64,000 bases of DNA from Aculops lycopersici. Taxonomy: Eukaryota; Arthropoda; Arachnida; Trombidiformes; Eriophyidae. The notes under the pieces are model-generated. The model did no database searches and was not told the DNA's origin. It saw only the letters and a program-made list of their open reading frames with translations. Shown here piece by piece: positions 21,746 through 33,108 of the stretch. The DNA is taken from contig WNKI01000002.1 of NCBI GenBank assembly GCA_015350385.1, positions 8,204,404-8,268,403 on the forward strand. The letters are read 5' to 3'. Made by a program: the position numbers and the translations under genes. The stretch's first letter is position 1; every line of letters begins with the position of its first letter.

Positions 21746-22400
21746 ACAACAACAACAACAACAGGTGGCCCCAACTCAACACCATCACCTTAGCCACAAC
21801 CAGCAGCCACCAGCACCACCACCGCCGCCGCCGCCATCAATTACCTTGGATAACATTTACCATCACCAAGCGCAAGTTGCCAGTTCGGGTCAATCGCAAC
21901 CACACCAACATTCCTCAATGGACGACGCAACAGCAACCGCCGACAACAACCAGCCCACTGGCTACTCAAATTTAAACTCAACTTCAAACTCAAGCAATAG
22001 CAATAGCAGCAGCAGCAGCAGCAGTAGCAGTAGTAGTAGCAGCAGCAGTAGGAGCAGTAGTAGTAGCACCAGCGAGGGAAGCAGTCACATGACAGGTGTC
22101 ATCCAGGGCGACGCTCAGATTGTGCAACCAAACAATCAACACTTGCAGTCCGTGGTTATACCTGCATCGGCTAAGCCACTCACCACAGCCTCAACCATCC
22201 ACCACCACCTGATGAGTGTGCACAACAACTCGCCCATCATTGACTCCTATGCAAGTCCCTTCCAATCGCCCGCGCCAACACCCTACCCGATGAGCGCCGG
22301 ACCTAGCGGCCTGGGGGTCGGTGTCGCCGCATACTCAAGTGTCAGCCACGACCTGCACGACTACTACCTGACAGATTGCATGCGTTACGTTGACCAATAG
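20475..22400 (+). CDS. RFX5/RFX7-type winged-helix transcription factor
   Basis: Sequence-specific nuclear DNA-binding protein that would recognise X-box type sites. The RFX DNA-binding domain spans about residues 107-183: 'YTWILSHLEED', then 'LPKQEVYEEYRAFC', then 'FGKAMKHAFPCIKPRRLGQRGNSRYCYSGLRKK'. Before it, 'IEKLNDIEKLFLYLQLPCG' matches the N-terminal element of RFX5/RFX7 rather than the RFX1-3 or RFX4/6 groups. The rest of the 641 residues is low complexity: long Gln tracts (three above six residues, one of about 17 near 420), His/Gln mixtures, a Pro run and a Ser run of about 20. I see no dimerisation domain of the RFX1-4 type. It is a single coding exon starting at the first of two adjacent ATGs. 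AATAAA lies at 22456-22461. Confidence 0.9.
21709..21761. repeat. CAG/CAA trinucleotide run coding for polyglutamine
   Basis: A long CAR run within the RFX coding region. It is interrupted by CAA codons, which limits slippage. It gives a Gln tract of about 17 residues. Confidence 0.85.
22007..22068. repeat. AGC/AGT trinucleotide run coding for polyserine
   Basis: Consecutive AGC and AGT codons in the RFX reading frame encode about 20 serines broken by one arginine. Confidence 0.85.
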
Positions 22401-22683
22401 CAATAGTTGATTGATAAGGATAATAATTATATATATATACACACGCTCATATATAAATAAATAGAAATAATGTAAAATTTCTAGTAGTTTGGCTGTAAGC
22501 TAACTTTTTGGACATGATTGAAATTTTAATCTATCGCAATAATCGAAACTACAAAAACTTACATCCTCAAAAATAAGGTCTTGCTAAAAACAAAAGCATA
22601 CCACCACCGGAATTTGTTTACAATCGAGAATAAATGCAAAGTATAAATGACCCTCTAGGTAATAGATAGATGGTTATTATTAT

Positions 22684-23200
22684 TTACACGAGATCATATC
22701 CGTCTGTTGAAATATTGCAGGACATTGCATTAGGGCAAGTTATGCTCATTGGAAGACTGGTTGCTAAAGCTGAACTCCCCACTTCAATCGATTGCCCGAT
22801 GGTTTCGTTACAGAGCAAAATTAGTGGCATTCGGCAAGGATACTTCTCAATAAAGTCCAATGCAAAGGTTAGCTGCTCATTGGACACTAGTTGACTTGAC
22901 GTTGAGTTTCTATTCGTTGATTTGTCTTGCAAGTGGCGCTTCTTTTGTCTTTGGAACTTCCGGTTGGTCAATGCGGATCCTCTTGGCTGGTGAATGGGTG
23001 AGGCAAAGCCGAATTTGTTCAACGAGTCGGAGTGCCTTTGTGATTAACTCTCTTTCTTCTCTCATTAAACCGGAACTAATTGAATCGACTGTTGGCCAGC
23101 TTTTTCCATGTTTCTTTTCTCCAAAACTCAAGTTGACACACGACGCATCAACAATTACAACAAGCCAGCAATGAGGAGGCCGAGAAAACTTACCATCTCG
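22684..23200 (-). other. doubtful small gene, reading frames conflict
   Basis: Two overlapping minus-strand frames look more protein-like than their surroundings. One runs from about 23190 to 22910 and includes 'CWLVVIVDASC' and 'REERELITKALRLVEQIRL'. The other runs from 23022 to 22684 and includes 'NEQLTFALDFIEKYPCRMPL'. Joining them would need a frame change near 22900, and I see no GT-AG pair of the usual size that does so. Both begin at non-ATG codons. An ATG followed immediately by GTAAG lies near 23193. It could be a decayed gene, a gene with an unusual intron, or chance. Confidence 0.25.
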
Positions 23201-24497
23201 AGTCGGTGGCTACATGACGCCCGTCAAACGAGTGGACGCGACTTAATGGATTGGCCTTTCGCGCCGGCGACTTGAACAAATCCTGCCAGGAGTTTGCTAG
23301 TGTCTCGCCCTATGGATTGGCGTTTCGAGCAACGTGTTGTCATATTGGTCATTTCAAATGAGATTAGTTTGAATTGGAATGGAATGGATTTGGTGAAACG
23401 GTTAGCTATTACGCGAGATCGAAGAAGTTGAGGAAGATGAAGGAAGTGGCGATGACGGAATAAAGGGACAAGCCAAATAACTGGTAGGTGGCCACTTCCG
23501 GCAGTTTGTCTAGCTTGCCGTAAACAGGGAAAAGGGAATACTTACGCGCAAATTTACGATTGGAAACTTGTGCACATTGAAACGGACGAGCTCGTTCAAC
23601 TTCTGGTAACCGGAAAGCGCGAAACGAACCTCTTATTTGGGCGCTCATAGAAATATCGACACTGGATAATGTCCACATGTTGACATCTTGAAACTTAGAA
23701 TTGAACTGATGTTAACTAATCCGGTGACTCCTGTTTATTTTGAGAACTCTATGGCGCATGCTCCAGGGGCCTTGTGAGCCCCACGGAGCTTGCTTGTGAA
23801 TCCATTTTGGTCCGAGAGCTGGCGCCTGTGGGCCGTGGTTCAGGTGGCTCTGTTGTTTGCGCAAAAGACAGTTGAAACGGAATGAGCGCTTCCAGGCATT
23901 CGGCACAGACACAACTTCAGCCTTGCGTCGAAAGGACGAGATTTCGGTGTCAATCGTCGTTGGCCTCATGCCGCCGAGGCGGATGCAACTCCGGGGATGG
24001 GGCTGAGACGCACCGGCACTTCCGGTCGCGCCGAGCTCGAGAGGAGCTATAGAATTCAGAGGGATGTGTGCTACAAAAGATCGCTTGCCCTAACCGTGCC
24101 GACTTACATATGTGCGACGGCCGCTTTCTGTGCGGCGGCAGCCAGCTGTGCGACGGGGCCTCAGCCCGAGCGAGGTCGTTAGCGAAGCCGCTGGTCCAAA
24201 ACTTGTATATAAAATAAATGCCCGACCGCGTACGTTACGTAATCGACTTTGCTCGGTACTTGTGGCGGCGGCGACATTATTGACGCCACTCAAACTCTCG
24301 GTGCTCCGCGCAACGCAATGTTTGCCCAGCAATTAAGTGGCAGCAACGCACCTAACTGGCGACAATATTTGGGTTACGCGCGAGCCGGTCCCGTGAAAGT
24401 GGAAGCGGAAGCTCACTGCCAAATCATGGCCAACGTCCGTGTCTGCCCATTAACATTTAGCGCGAATCTTCTCACGGCTTCCAGAGCAAGAACAAGG

Positions 24498-24500
24498 GGA

Positions 24501-24541
<41 letters not shown>
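24498..24541. repeat. (GA)n microsatellite
   Basis: About 20 GA units, nearly perfect. Confidence 0.85.
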
Positions 24542-24544
<3 letters not shown>

Positions 24545-25401
24545 TAAAGAGCAATCAGGAGTGAGGAATTAAAAGCTCAGACGGAGGCGCGTTCCTTTTT
24601 GATTGCATAATCTGTTTACCTTATCCTTCGATTCGGAGTTTGTAGCTGCTCAATCAAATTTAAGTGACCATCTAGCTATAGTGAGTGAGCAATTGAGTAA
24701 ATTTTTCACAACAAACCAGCACCAGGAACTGGATGCTCTTTTGGCAACCAGTTGGCCGGTCTGTTGGCTGATGAAAGTCGAGTTGCTCTCGACTAGATGG
24801 TAGTTGGTGCTCTCAACAACTAAGCCACCAGTCAATCACAGCAGCAAAAGTGGTATTTGACTGACTGACTGACTGGCCGCTGCAAATAGTTTAGTCAATC
24901 CACTGACTGCGACGGCAACGAGGCTCGCCGATTGTTAGCCTCTTTGCCGGCGAGTCTGTTTTGTTGGCTCAAAGGAGGAAAACGGCGAGGCAACAGCAAA
25001 CGATTGCTGCCACTGTCTTTTGCGAGCCAACAGCCAATGGAACCACGACGACCACGACAAGCGACTACCACGCAAGTGGCGCGCAATTTTGGAGCAAGGG
25101 TTTCGGGTTACAAGTGCGCAAACGTTTGCTCTCTTTCTCTCTCTCTCTCTCTCTCTCCTCTCTCTCCCTCCCTCCCTCACTTAAGCGACTAAGGGACGAG
25201 TCGCCGTCGCTCGCTAACTGGCTAGCCGACTGACGGCCACTCAACTGGAAGTCGAGTGCGAGAGTCGCCAAGCGGAAGTGCCATTTCGTTGCCTATAGTC
25301 GGCTGTCGCTTTCTCTCGCTCGCTCGCTCGCTCGCTCTCCAGTCACAAAAAACTCTTGATCCCGAGTTCCAAAGTTTGTGGTGTCACTTAGGCGGAAAGT
25401 C

Positions 25402-25409
25402 TATATAAA
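25402..25409 (+). promoter_or_regulatory. candidate TATA box, plus strand
   Basis: TATATAAA lies in a locally distinct context with GC-richer flanks. It is about 3 kb upstream of the Eya start codon, so it would need an intron-containing leader to serve Eya. No transcript can be shown from sequence alone. Confidence 0.25.
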
Positions 25410-26161
25410 CAAGCAGCGCTCGTGACTTTGTCTGCACGAACAAAGTCAATGAAGTTTTGTAGGTACATTGTGGCTCATTTTTGTTTCGCTTGATTAAATG
25501 CTCATTTAACTGTCGCCGTGTTTCTGTTGCCGTTTAATTGACGCTTTAGTGGTGAGCTGCCTGAATGAACGACAGCAACAACAACAACAACAATAACCAA
25601 CTAACCAAACTAAAGCTAAAGCTTGAGTGTATATGTGACGTATGACTCTGGCAATCGGCGATAAGTTATGATGTTTTAATGTTAATAATATCTAAGTTTG
25701 ACAAATTCTTTGGAACTCTTGCTTGCGCTTTCGAGCGAGAGCTCAACTTTTTGCTCACTCAAACGAACAATTAGTGAGGCAAAACTGGGAGCTTCCGAGG
25801 AAAAATCAATTTTTTTCCCTCACTTCTGCTCTCTTTCCTCAGAAAAAGAAAGAGCTCCCAAAAATTTTCAGAAGCTCCAGTAAATGAGTAGGAAAATGAA
25901 AGGGGGCGAGAAAATTTACAGTGGATATGAGATTTGAGTCGATTGTTTTCTGTTGGGTGGAAAACAATGTTGTTGTGATGCTCGAAATGATGATCATTGC
26001 AACCCACTGCTTCGTTGCAGCCGAACTGAAACCTACGCGCGCCAATTGGAAGTTAATAAGTCGAGCGCTCTGCCTTTTTGTGCCCCTTTGTCGATGTTTA
26101 AAAACTCAATTGCCGCCTTCGTTTAGGGTCTATCGTGTAGCTTGAGCAATCGTAGAAGTCT

Positions 26162-26190
26162 CTATTGCTATTGCTATTGCTATTGCTACT
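26162..26190. repeat. (TATTGC)n hexanucleotide repeat
   Basis: About five tandem TATTGC units. Confidence 0.8.
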
Positions 26191-28385
26191 GCCACTGCTG
26201 TTGTTCTTGTTGTGTAATTTTCCATGTCGATGATTAATGGAGAGCCGCGCGGTTGCTCATCTGGTTGCTCACACACAAATACAATTCGAACTTCGTCTTT
26301 TCTCCATTCGTTTCCTTGGAGCCGAGATTCAACAACACACAGTTTAACTTTACGATGATAGAGCAAAGACAATGGCAACGAGTTGCAATGATGATGATGT
26401 TGCTGCTGCTGATGATGATGATGATGATTTCATTTAAACTCCTCCTTTTAACGGCAAGAACAACAATGATCGTCGCGCAACAACTGCTTCAACCGCAACC
26501 ATAAAGCCAAGCGTCTCGCCCAATTGAGTTCATCATACACTTGGCCTCGGCAAGGGTCTTTTTGCAGGCTATACTTTTAGTGCTCCACTTTTAGTGTCCA
26601 ATGTTCAAGCTTTCAGTTGGTGCTCTTCGGATTGCCGCTAAACTATTTGACCTCAGCTGCTCAAGTGATTCTTAGTTTGAACAAAACAATTGACTCCAAT
26701 CGCCGATAGATAAATCGACGACTATTCGGAGTCGATGGCCGGAAGTGAATGTTGTATTCTCAGTTGGAGAAAGACAGAGAGAAGATTTGGAAGACAAATT
26801 GGCCTTCAAACTGGAGTGGCGGCAAAATTCTTTGAAATTCTCGCCCCATCCTACAACTCTGATGCAATAATCGAGTGGTCAGTCGATGGTATCAAATTTA
26901 TTTGCTTGTATTGTACCAATTGAATTTGATAGAATCCTCAAATACAAAAGAGCAACCACCAGAGAGGAAGAGATGAATGACATTTGACTAATGAGCTGGT
27001 CGAGTCTTGAGAAGAACTCGCCCACTTCCGGCCCTCGATCAAATAAGCGTCTTGCAGTCGCTTCGGCTGACATCAAAAGTTTGCGTCCCATTTGGTGGCG
27101 GTTGTTTCTCGTCGTAATCATCGTTGCGTCGTCGTCGTTTCCATGTACTTTGATGTTGTCAAAAACATCAAAGGCTCGTTATAATCGTAATCTTTGTCTG
27201 TGGTTGTATTTTTGGTGTTATACGTGTAACCTGAAGCCGAAAACATGCGTCTGCAACGACAAAACGGAGAAATGAAGAAGAGAGAGGGAGAGGCACAAAG
27301 CTTGATGGTGGATTTTGTACAAAGAATATACTCATCTGTGGTGGTGCATTGTAATGTCAAACGGGCAACTACTATACAGTATTTTATCCAACTTGGCCGA
27401 GTTCAATGAGGTTTGCTATGGCAGCGGCCAATCAAAATGATTGAATCGCCGGAATCTATACTGCTCACTTCAATTCACATTGTGAGCAGCGCACTCGCTA
27501 GCGCCGCAACCACTTCGCCTCTATTTGTCGATTGTGTCAGTCTCCACACTACCTCCAGTAAAAGGAGTTCTATATTTGCCGCCACCAATCTGCAGGCATC
27601 ATGAGCATCGAGGCATGAAAATCTTGAGTTAGTTGGCGCGGACTTGCAACTAAATGGGAGCCAAAGTGGAGCAAGCAAGACAAAATCGACGCCGGCAAGT
27701 GGTTGCCGAGTTATGAGTGTGCGCCTCCAATTGGAGTTTTGGAGTGCTGCTATTCCGGTCGTCGTCCTGGTAGTCGTCGTCGTCGTCGCGCACACACATC
27801 CTCAGAATGCCTCAGTGCGACCCCCAATTTTCCGCATGTTTTCTCCTTTGTGTTGTGCGCGAAATGATCAGGGGAAAGTAGAGTGAGCTGCGCGCGCTCG
27901 CAAAGCAATTGGCAGAGCAGAGAGCTGATGGTTCAAACTATTAATCCAATTGAGCAGTCGACTTGCCAGCTAGATAGTCAGTCGCTTATGGTCGCTAGTT
28001 GTCGATGGATTTCGTGTGTAAATCTCTATGCTCCACATACGCCACAGATACAACAACACGTCGCACTGCTCGTTGGTGTTGTGGATGTTGTTGTTTTGAT
28101 TCCCTCGGCGTCGGTGCTGTGTTGTGGTGGTGATGGCATCAAGCGCTGCGGTTTACATGAGTTCATTTCGTTCGTTTGCCCTTTTGATTGCTAGCAAGTG
28201 CTAACAATTGAGCGAGTTGGCCAGAGAAGTGTGCGGCGAGAGAGGAAAAAGGAAGCAACTAGAGCAGAGAGAAGGCAATCAAATTCAACTAAAACCATTG
28301 GAAAGACAGTGAGTGGCTGTAGTAGCGGTAGCAGGGACAGTGCAACAACAAGTGGTAGTAGACGAGTCTGGGACGAGTGTGCCAA

Positions 28386-29729
28386 ATGACCACGGCGGCG
28401 GCGGTGGCGGCAGTTACTTCAGTTGCAATAGCCACCACCACCACCACTACTGCTGCTGCGGCTTCCCCCCGGCCGCTCGACATTCAATTGAGCGCAACCA
28501 ACGGTGATGGTAACCAAATTCTGGTACCTCAACCTCAACCCCAACCTCAGCAGCAAGAGCGAGAGCAACAGCAGCAGACTCGACAGCGAGTGGCAAACGA
28601 AGAGAGTCAAGTTACGCAATCACAAGAAGGCCAATCAATGCAGACGCAAGCACAGCAGCAAGTGGTCGTCAACCCGTTCGGCGTTGGCGGCGGTGTCGGC
28701 GGCTCGCGCGGCAATAGCCTTGCAACCACAACCACAACCGCTAGCGGTCAGCTGGTTGCGGTTGCGCCAACTTCCGGTTGCCAAATGGAAGCAGTGCAAC
28801 GCCAATCACAACAGAAACAGCAACAACATCAACAAGCCCAGTTGAGAGTCCGAAGTGAGCAGCAGCAACAAGCGCATCAAGCAACTTGTGCAACAGCCGC
28901 AAATAACAATGTCAATCAACAACAACCACCTGTACCCTTACCTGTTCAAGTGCCAGTGACGCAACAACAACAACAACAACAACAACAACAGCCGCATCGG
29001 CAGCCGCCCCAACAACAGGCCGTCGTACCTGTGGCCAGAAAGAGGGGGCGCCGGAGACAGCAATCGATTCCCGACCAACCGAACGGACTTGATAGAGTTT
29101 TCATCTGGGATTTAGATGGTTCACTGGTGCGACGGGACACAATTACAGGCGCGCAGGAGCCTTCGGTGTTGACCTCGGTGGCCGACAAGCTTGGCAGTCT
29201 ATCTAAGCGCCTCAAGGAGATGACGCTTAACTTTTGCGAAGAGCACCTGTTCCTGCACGAGCTCGAGATGTCCGACCAGATGCACATTGATGATGTGCCG
29301 AGTGAGCAACAACAACAGGACTCTCAGCTAGGCAAACTGATTGGCAGTGGCGGCGATAATGCAAATACTCTGCAGGCCAACAACATCGAACAGCACCAAG
29401 TCAAGTCGTCGTCCAACGTATCTAGTCATCCTGCTGCAGTTGGCGTCAGTCAATCAAATCACTATCACCCGACACAACAGAACCACCCACACCTACAACA
29501 CTACCCGTCGCACCAACATGAGCAGCAATCTTATCAACCGCAGCAGCAGCAGCAGCAAGTTATTAGTCAGACGAATGAGGAGAGCAGCAGCGATCAGAGC
29601 AACCAAGTGTTTCAACGAACCACGAACACAACGGCAACCCCCACTGCGACGGAAGTTGTAGCCGAGCAACGATTGTTATTCTCGCCCTCAGTGGCTCAAG
29701 ACCGATTTCAGGATCAACAACAACAACAA

Positions 29730-29767
<38 letters not shown>

Positions 29768-32000
29768 TTACGGGTACCTCCAGCAGCAGCAGCAAAATGA
29801 GCAGCCAGCCAGCCAGCAGCAAGCGACTGTGTTGGTGGCGCCCGGGGGTGGCGCCGCCAACTCGACGGGAAGTATTATAGGCGCAGGGCAATCGGCTACG
29901 GCCACAGCAGCAGCTGCTGCTGAGGATCGAGCCACGGCAGCCTATATTTTTGGTCAAGATCAATCACTAGCTATACCATACTTTGGCCAATTCGGCCACA
30001 CACAAGAACTCATGACTTCCACTTCGCCTAGCTCCTCGTCGGTGCTCACGGCCAATGGAAACGGATCTAGCGATTTAGCGGCCACCTTACATCCTCTAGC
30101 TACGACCGCAGCCACATATCCTCTTCACGTGGCGGCGTCGGCCGAGAGCCAACTGGATAGCTATTCCTATGGAAGTTTAAATGGAAACTCACCCTCAATC
30201 GACGAGAGCTCGCCAAGTTTTCATCAATTAACCAGCTTACCTGAGAGCTATGTCACAAATGATGCATTAAACTGGACAGCTGCCTCCACAGAGACCCCAG
30301 CAACCAGTGATCCAACTCACCCGCCTCCAATGCACCACAATCACCATCACGCTTCGCTAACTCATCATCACCATCCAACCGGAAGTCACCTGCACATGGC
30401 CTATGCTCAGGGTGGTAACGGAACTTTTAATAATCACCATCACCCGCACCACAATCATCATTACCACAACCATCCGATGCACTTGAACCAACCTCAGCAT
30501 CACCACAATCCTGAAATCATGATGCACCACCACCACCAACATCAGCAGCCGCACCATCCCCACCAACACAACCACAACCACAACCACAACCACAACCACA
30601 ACCACCATCAGCATCATTTACAACATTCTTCTATGCAACAAGATACACATACAGTCACATCTCTGGCAATGCTACCCCATCAACTGAGCCAAAGCCACCA
30701 GCACCAGCAGCAACAGCAACAACAACAGCTACAGCTACAAGAGCAGCAGCAACAACTTGTGCACCACCAACTACTTCCGCCGCAAGCTCAACATCAAGCT
30801 CAACATCAACCACAGCATCAAATTTACCATAATCTCGAGCATCATCATCAAGCGACTTGTCATCATGGCCATAGAGACCTCACTAACGATGTGAGCAATA
30901 ATCCAACGATTCGGGCAAACCAATTATTGAACGAACAACTAGATCAAAATCCAAATCAACACCAACGACTCAATCTCCACCATACCAACCAAGAGCACCA
31001 ACAGCATCAACATTATCATCATACTCATTTGGTCAACCACTTTGACCAACAAACCTTCACTGTCCACCAGCAATCTCAACATCTCAACAACCATCAGAGC
31101 CAAAGTCACAGTCACCACCTCAGTCATCAGCATTACCAACACCAACAACTGGCCCCCTATCACCATCATACGCAACAGCAACAAGAACAAGAGGCCGCAA
31201 CGGCATCCAGTGTTCTCGGTCATGGTCACTACCCACTGGCAATGGCCAGTCAACGATCGGAAACGATGAACATCAACGCTAATCTTGTTGCAAACAATAA
31301 TGGCAGCGGCACCCCGACAACTACCCTGCGCACTGTGCTCAATAATCATCAAAAGCAACTGACTCAGAGATTGTCCATTAGATTTCATCGCATTAGAGCT
31401 GTCTACAATTCGAATCGGGACCACAATAATCTACTGAAGACAACAACATCCGCTCAGGTGGCAAAAGAATCGGATCAACATGACTCCAAATCGGCGACAG
31501 CTATAAGTGATGGCAACAACAACAACATTAACAATAATAATAATAATAATGTTGCCCAAACTAACGAAAACTCGGGCAATCTAACGCTCGAGTTGCAGAC
31601 TATACTCGCCGAGATTGATCATTATACATTAGATTGGCGCAAGAATGCAATGGATTGCCTAAGACTGATCTCGGATTCGTCCAACTGTACCAACATTATA
31701 GTGACCAAGATGCCGCTTGTCATTGCATTGGGACATCTGGTTTGCTTGGGCTTGGCACAGTACTTTGAAGTTGATCAGGTCTATAGTGCTAGCAAGACCA
31801 ATAAGGAGGCTTGTATTAAGAGGATACGGAAAAGATTTGGGGCGCCAACAAACCGGTGCTCTTATATAATTGTTGGCGACAGGGAGGATGTAGAGCTAGG
31901 CAAAAAGTTGGACTTTCCCACATGGTTGACGTCACATAGCGACGGCCATCAGCAACTATCTCAGCTAAGGTCGGCATTGAAAGAAGGGTATTTGGTTTGA
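28386..32000 (+). CDS. eya: eyes absent (Eya) transcriptional coactivator/phosphatase with a giant internal insertion
   Basis: Eya partners with Six-family homeoproteins and carries a haloacid-dehalogenase-type Tyr phosphatase domain. The start is the first ATG after an in-frame TAG at 28359, giving 1204 residues. Residues 1-230 are Gln-rich. A basic 'KRGRRR' linker leads into motif I, 'VFIWDLDGS', with the nucleophile at D242 and the second acid at D244. The cap begins as in other Eya proteins, up to 'DQMHIDDVPS' at 297-306. About 680 residues follow that are rich in Gln and His, with one polyQ tract of about 17-20 near 440-460 and His/Asn hexanucleotide coding repeats. The domain resumes near 993 ('RFHRIRAVYN') and runs through motif II 'IIVTKMP' (V1106-T1107) and motif III 'IIVGDRED' (D1165) to 'LRSALKEGYL', the normal Eya end. 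Motif I has Gly-Ser where Eya normally has Glu-Thr. The frame is open throughout in a single exon. Confidence 0.93.
29716..29766. repeat. CAA/CAG run coding for polyglutamine in Eya
   Basis: Consecutive CAR codons inside the Eya insertion encode a long glutamine tract ending in His-Tyr. Confidence 0.85.
30568..30606. repeat. (CACAAC)n hexanucleotide repeat coding for His-Asn
   Basis: Six or more tandem CACAAC units in the Eya reading frame give alternating His-Asn. A multiple-of-three unit keeps the frame open during expansion. Confidence 0.85.
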
Positions 32001-32229
32001 TTTCCAAACAATGATTGTTGATAAAAAAAGTCAAATAACATCTTACTTTTGTTACGGATCTACACTATCTTGGCTTTCTGAACGTTTTTCATCACTTCTG
32101 TTGCAAGATTTTTTATTCTAATCTAGTTAATCTTCACCTCTTGAATCTTTGAATAGATTGGTTTCGAAACTGGTCTAGTTATAAAGACATTGTTTATATA
32201 TTCCTAGAAACAGCTGCATCTAGTTGAAT

Positions 32230-32583
32230 TCAATCCTTCTGCTTCGGGCCAAAGGGACTCGTCCACTCGGGCATGTTACTGGGCCTATGTTCAGCGAGTT
32301 TCTTTTGCAGGTTCTTTATATTTTCTTTATTCTCATCCGTTTCTTCGGTAAAAAATAGAGGCTTTAATATGGAGGGATACATAAACAACACCGTCAGGGC
32401 ACAACAAAGCATAATAACTTGCTGGGGTCTCTTGTTAATCGCAGCAGCTTTCAAGTCTGGTTTTGCATTTGGTTTCTCCTCATTGAATCGCTTGGAAGTA
32501 GTTTTGAAATGCCTCAATGGCTGGCTAGTTAATGTCAAGTTAGATTTTGCCAGAATAAACGATAAATAAGAGTTTGATAGCAT
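32230..32583 (-). CDS. small mitochondrial-type membrane protein, SMIM20 (MITRAC7)-like
   Basis: The 117-residue protein begins with a basic, Ser/Thr-rich, acid-poor stretch of about 30 residues that could be a mitochondrial presequence. One membrane segment follows (about 56-76, 'IMLCCALTVLFMYPSIL') and then a charged helix. The end, 'MPEWTSPFGPK', and the 'YPSILKPLF' at the membrane exit resemble SMIM20/MITRAC7 ('YPIYFRPL' and a terminal 'W-SDPFG'). SMIM20 stabilises newly made COX1 during cytochrome oxidase assembly in the inner membrane. The match is short and the presequence is absent from the vertebrate protein, so the assignment is tentative. It is convergent with Eya, about 230 bases apart. 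Confidence 0.55.
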   Translation of the reverse strand: MLSNSYLSFILAKSNLTLTSQPLRHFKTTSKRFNEEKPNAKPDLKAAAINKRPQQVIMLCCALTVLFMYPSILKPLFFTEETDENKENIKNLQKKLAEHRPSNMPEWTSPFGPKQKD

Positions 32584-33108
32584 GATATGGCCGTGTAATA
32601 TAGCTTATCTGACAAGAGATATCCATGTGACCGAAAAGGTAAACAATGGCTTCTAGTTTTCTCCGCTCACGGAGCAAGTGCGCGTATTGCAAAATATTGT
32701 GCGTATTCTTAAGTAAAACTAAAGGCTCTTTGAGCGCGTTAATTCTTGCAATTCATGGGACATTGGCTTCTCGCAGCAAGTGTGGAGAAAATTTGCCGTA
32801 GGGCGTAGCGGTACAAACGAATGAATGCAACTCACGCTGGCATTTGTGTGTGCGAACGAACGAGACCCACCCTTTTGCAGCTCGAGAACGTAACGTAACA
32901 ACTACAGCCACCAAAAGCCACCGCCACGCAAGGTGGTTGTTTATACTCGATTAGTGATGCCGAATCCGTTATCAATCCGCAAATAAATCCGTGCAATTTA
33001 TCTATTGTTTTATTAAGAATCTATCGATTCGATACCTAGAAAATCTCGTTTGTGTTTCAAGTTATACAAGCTCATAAACATCTTCTATATCAAGATTTTG
33101 TGCAAAAC
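32584..33108. other. intergenic, no gene seen
   Basis: Divergent promoter region between the SMIM20-like gene and tropomyosin. The frame just upstream of the tropomyosin ATG stays open back to about 33052, but without an ATG. Confidence 0.45.

Larger units (their letters stand above)
22401..28385. other. mostly gene-free 6-kb region upstream of eyes absent
   Basis: Apart from a doubtful small gene at 22684-23200, no coding sequence is convincing. The region carries GA (24498-24541), CT (25133-25160), CGCT (25314-25340), TATTGC (26162-26190) and ATG/GAT (26386-26430) repeats. TATA-like sites lie on the plus strand at 24206-24214 and 25402-25409. Its position makes it the likely regulatory region and leader of eyes absent, a gene that in other animals has large enhancers. 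The open frame at 23409-23678 (minus) ends in a hydrophobic segment and contains a GTAAGT, but I could not assign it. Confidence 0.45.

Noticed and set aside
23409..23678. Small minus-strand gene ending in a hydrophobic segment, faintly like a cytochrome oxidase small subunit
   Set aside because: The resemblance is only a few residues, an internal GTAAGT makes the frame ambiguous, and I could not build a model that improved the match.
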